A stretch of 6,427 nt of DNA, taken from an uncultured Selenomonadaceae bacterium (GTDB lineage: Bacteria > Bacillota > Negativicutes > Selenomonadales > Selenomonadaceae). Made by a program: the position numbers and the translations under genes. The stretch is from NCBI GenBank assembly GCA_905236255.1, contig CAJOPK010000216.1:1-6427 (forward strand), read 5' to 3'. The notes beneath the pieces were generated by a model. That model searched no databases. It was not told where the DNA came from and saw only the letters and a program-made list of their open reading frames with translations. Shown piece after piece: positions 6,123 to 6,427 of the stretch; position 1 is the first letter of the stretch, and every line of letters starts with the position of its first letter.

Positions 6123-6427
6123 CGTCAAAGTCAACGAGTATCGCGTCCTCTATCGGTTCCAAACATTTAACTTTTTCAATAATCTCCGGCGAAATGGAAT
6201 TGTCGATTGCCAAAACCATTATGCTCCTGTCGGCAACGGCAGTTTTTCCGACCTGCATACCGGAAATGTTTATGCCGAATTCCGCAAGCAACGACCCGAC
6301 AAGACCGATAACGCCGGGCTTGTTTATATGCGGGCAAATCAAAATTCTTGCATGAGGATCGACATCGACGCGGAAATTGTTAATCGAAACGATTCTGCCC
6401 TGCATGCCGAAACGGGTACCGGTGACG
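6112..6427 (-). CDS. serA: D-3-phosphoglycerate dehydrogenase, C-terminal part (cut by window edge)
   Basis: The frame stays open to the right edge, so only the last 104 residues are visible. It begins VTGTRFGMQGRIVSINNFRV, the usual end of the intervening domain before the ACT domain in SerA. The ACT domain follows, with ILICPHINKPGVIGLVGSLL, then INISGMQVG and an IMVLAID strand. SerA oxidises 3-phosphoglycerate with NAD in the first step of serine synthesis, and the ACT domain binds serine as feedback inhibitor in known members. An ATG at 6405 lies in frame but is internal, because the conserved residues continue upstream of it. The gene ends GATGCCGAATAA, and comEA begins within this end. 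Assignment rests on the regulatory region; the catalytic domain is outside the window. Confidence 0.9.
   Translation of the reverse strand, partial: VTGTRFGMQGRIVSINNFRVDVDPHARILICPHINKPGVIGLVGSLLAEFGINISGMQVGKTAVADRSIMVLAIDNSISPEIIEKVKCLEPIEDAILVDFDDAE

Noticed and set aside
6120..6150. A TTGACT/TAAAAT pair around the comEA start as a promoter
   Set aside because: The spacing between the boxes is 14 bases, too short for a sigma-70-type promoter, and the site lies inside the serA end.
5538..6170. A 210-codon plus-strand open frame opposite comEA
   Set aside because: It is antisense to a protein with clear domains, has no recognisable motif, and has the same antisense-type composition.

Overview
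All recognisable genes lie on the minus strand, so transcription runs from high to low coordinates. The window is a bacterial housekeeping segment centred on fatty-acid and phospholipid synthesis. An FMN-type enoyl-ACP reductase (FabK), a four-cysteine ribosomal protein L32, a YceD-rpmF-plsX-fabK-fabD-fabG-acpP order, strong GGAGG ribosome binding sites and GTG/TTG starts point to Bacillota. Clostridia or Negativicutes is my best guess from gene order alone; the sequence does not settle it.

In transcription order the layout is: the 3' end of serA (serine biosynthesis; ACT domain only, cut by the right edge); a ComEA-like helix-hairpin-helix protein with a lipoprotein signal, whose start overlaps the serA stop; a near-consensus promoter (TTGACA-N17-TAAAAT with an AT-rich upstream stretch) whose -10 box overlaps the annotated yceD start codon; yceD; rpmF (58 codons, TTG start); a strong intrinsic terminator; plsX (GTG start); fabK; fabD; a 217-bp gap with a second good promoter (TAGACA-N17-TATATT); fabG; acpP; a terminator-like hairpin; and the first 148 codons of a nitronate monooxygenase/FabK-like flavoprotein cut by the left edge.

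The genes work together as follows. PlsX makes acyl-phosphate from acyl-ACP for phospholipid synthesis. FabD loads malonate onto the carrier AcpP. FabG reduces 3-ketoacyl-ACP and FabK reduces enoyl-ACP. The condensing enzymes (fabH, fabF), the dehydratase fabZ and the regulator fapR are not in the window; fabH is absent from its frequent place between plsX and fabK. Promoters and terminators visible in the sequence suggest three transcription units: (serA-comEA)/yceD-rpmF, plsX-fabK-fabD, and fabG-acpP, with the left-edge flavoprotein behind a possible terminator.

I found no mobile element, CRISPR array, tRNA or rRNA, and nothing that amounts to a new biological system. The points worth checking are regulatory layout, start codons and two paralogous flavoproteins.
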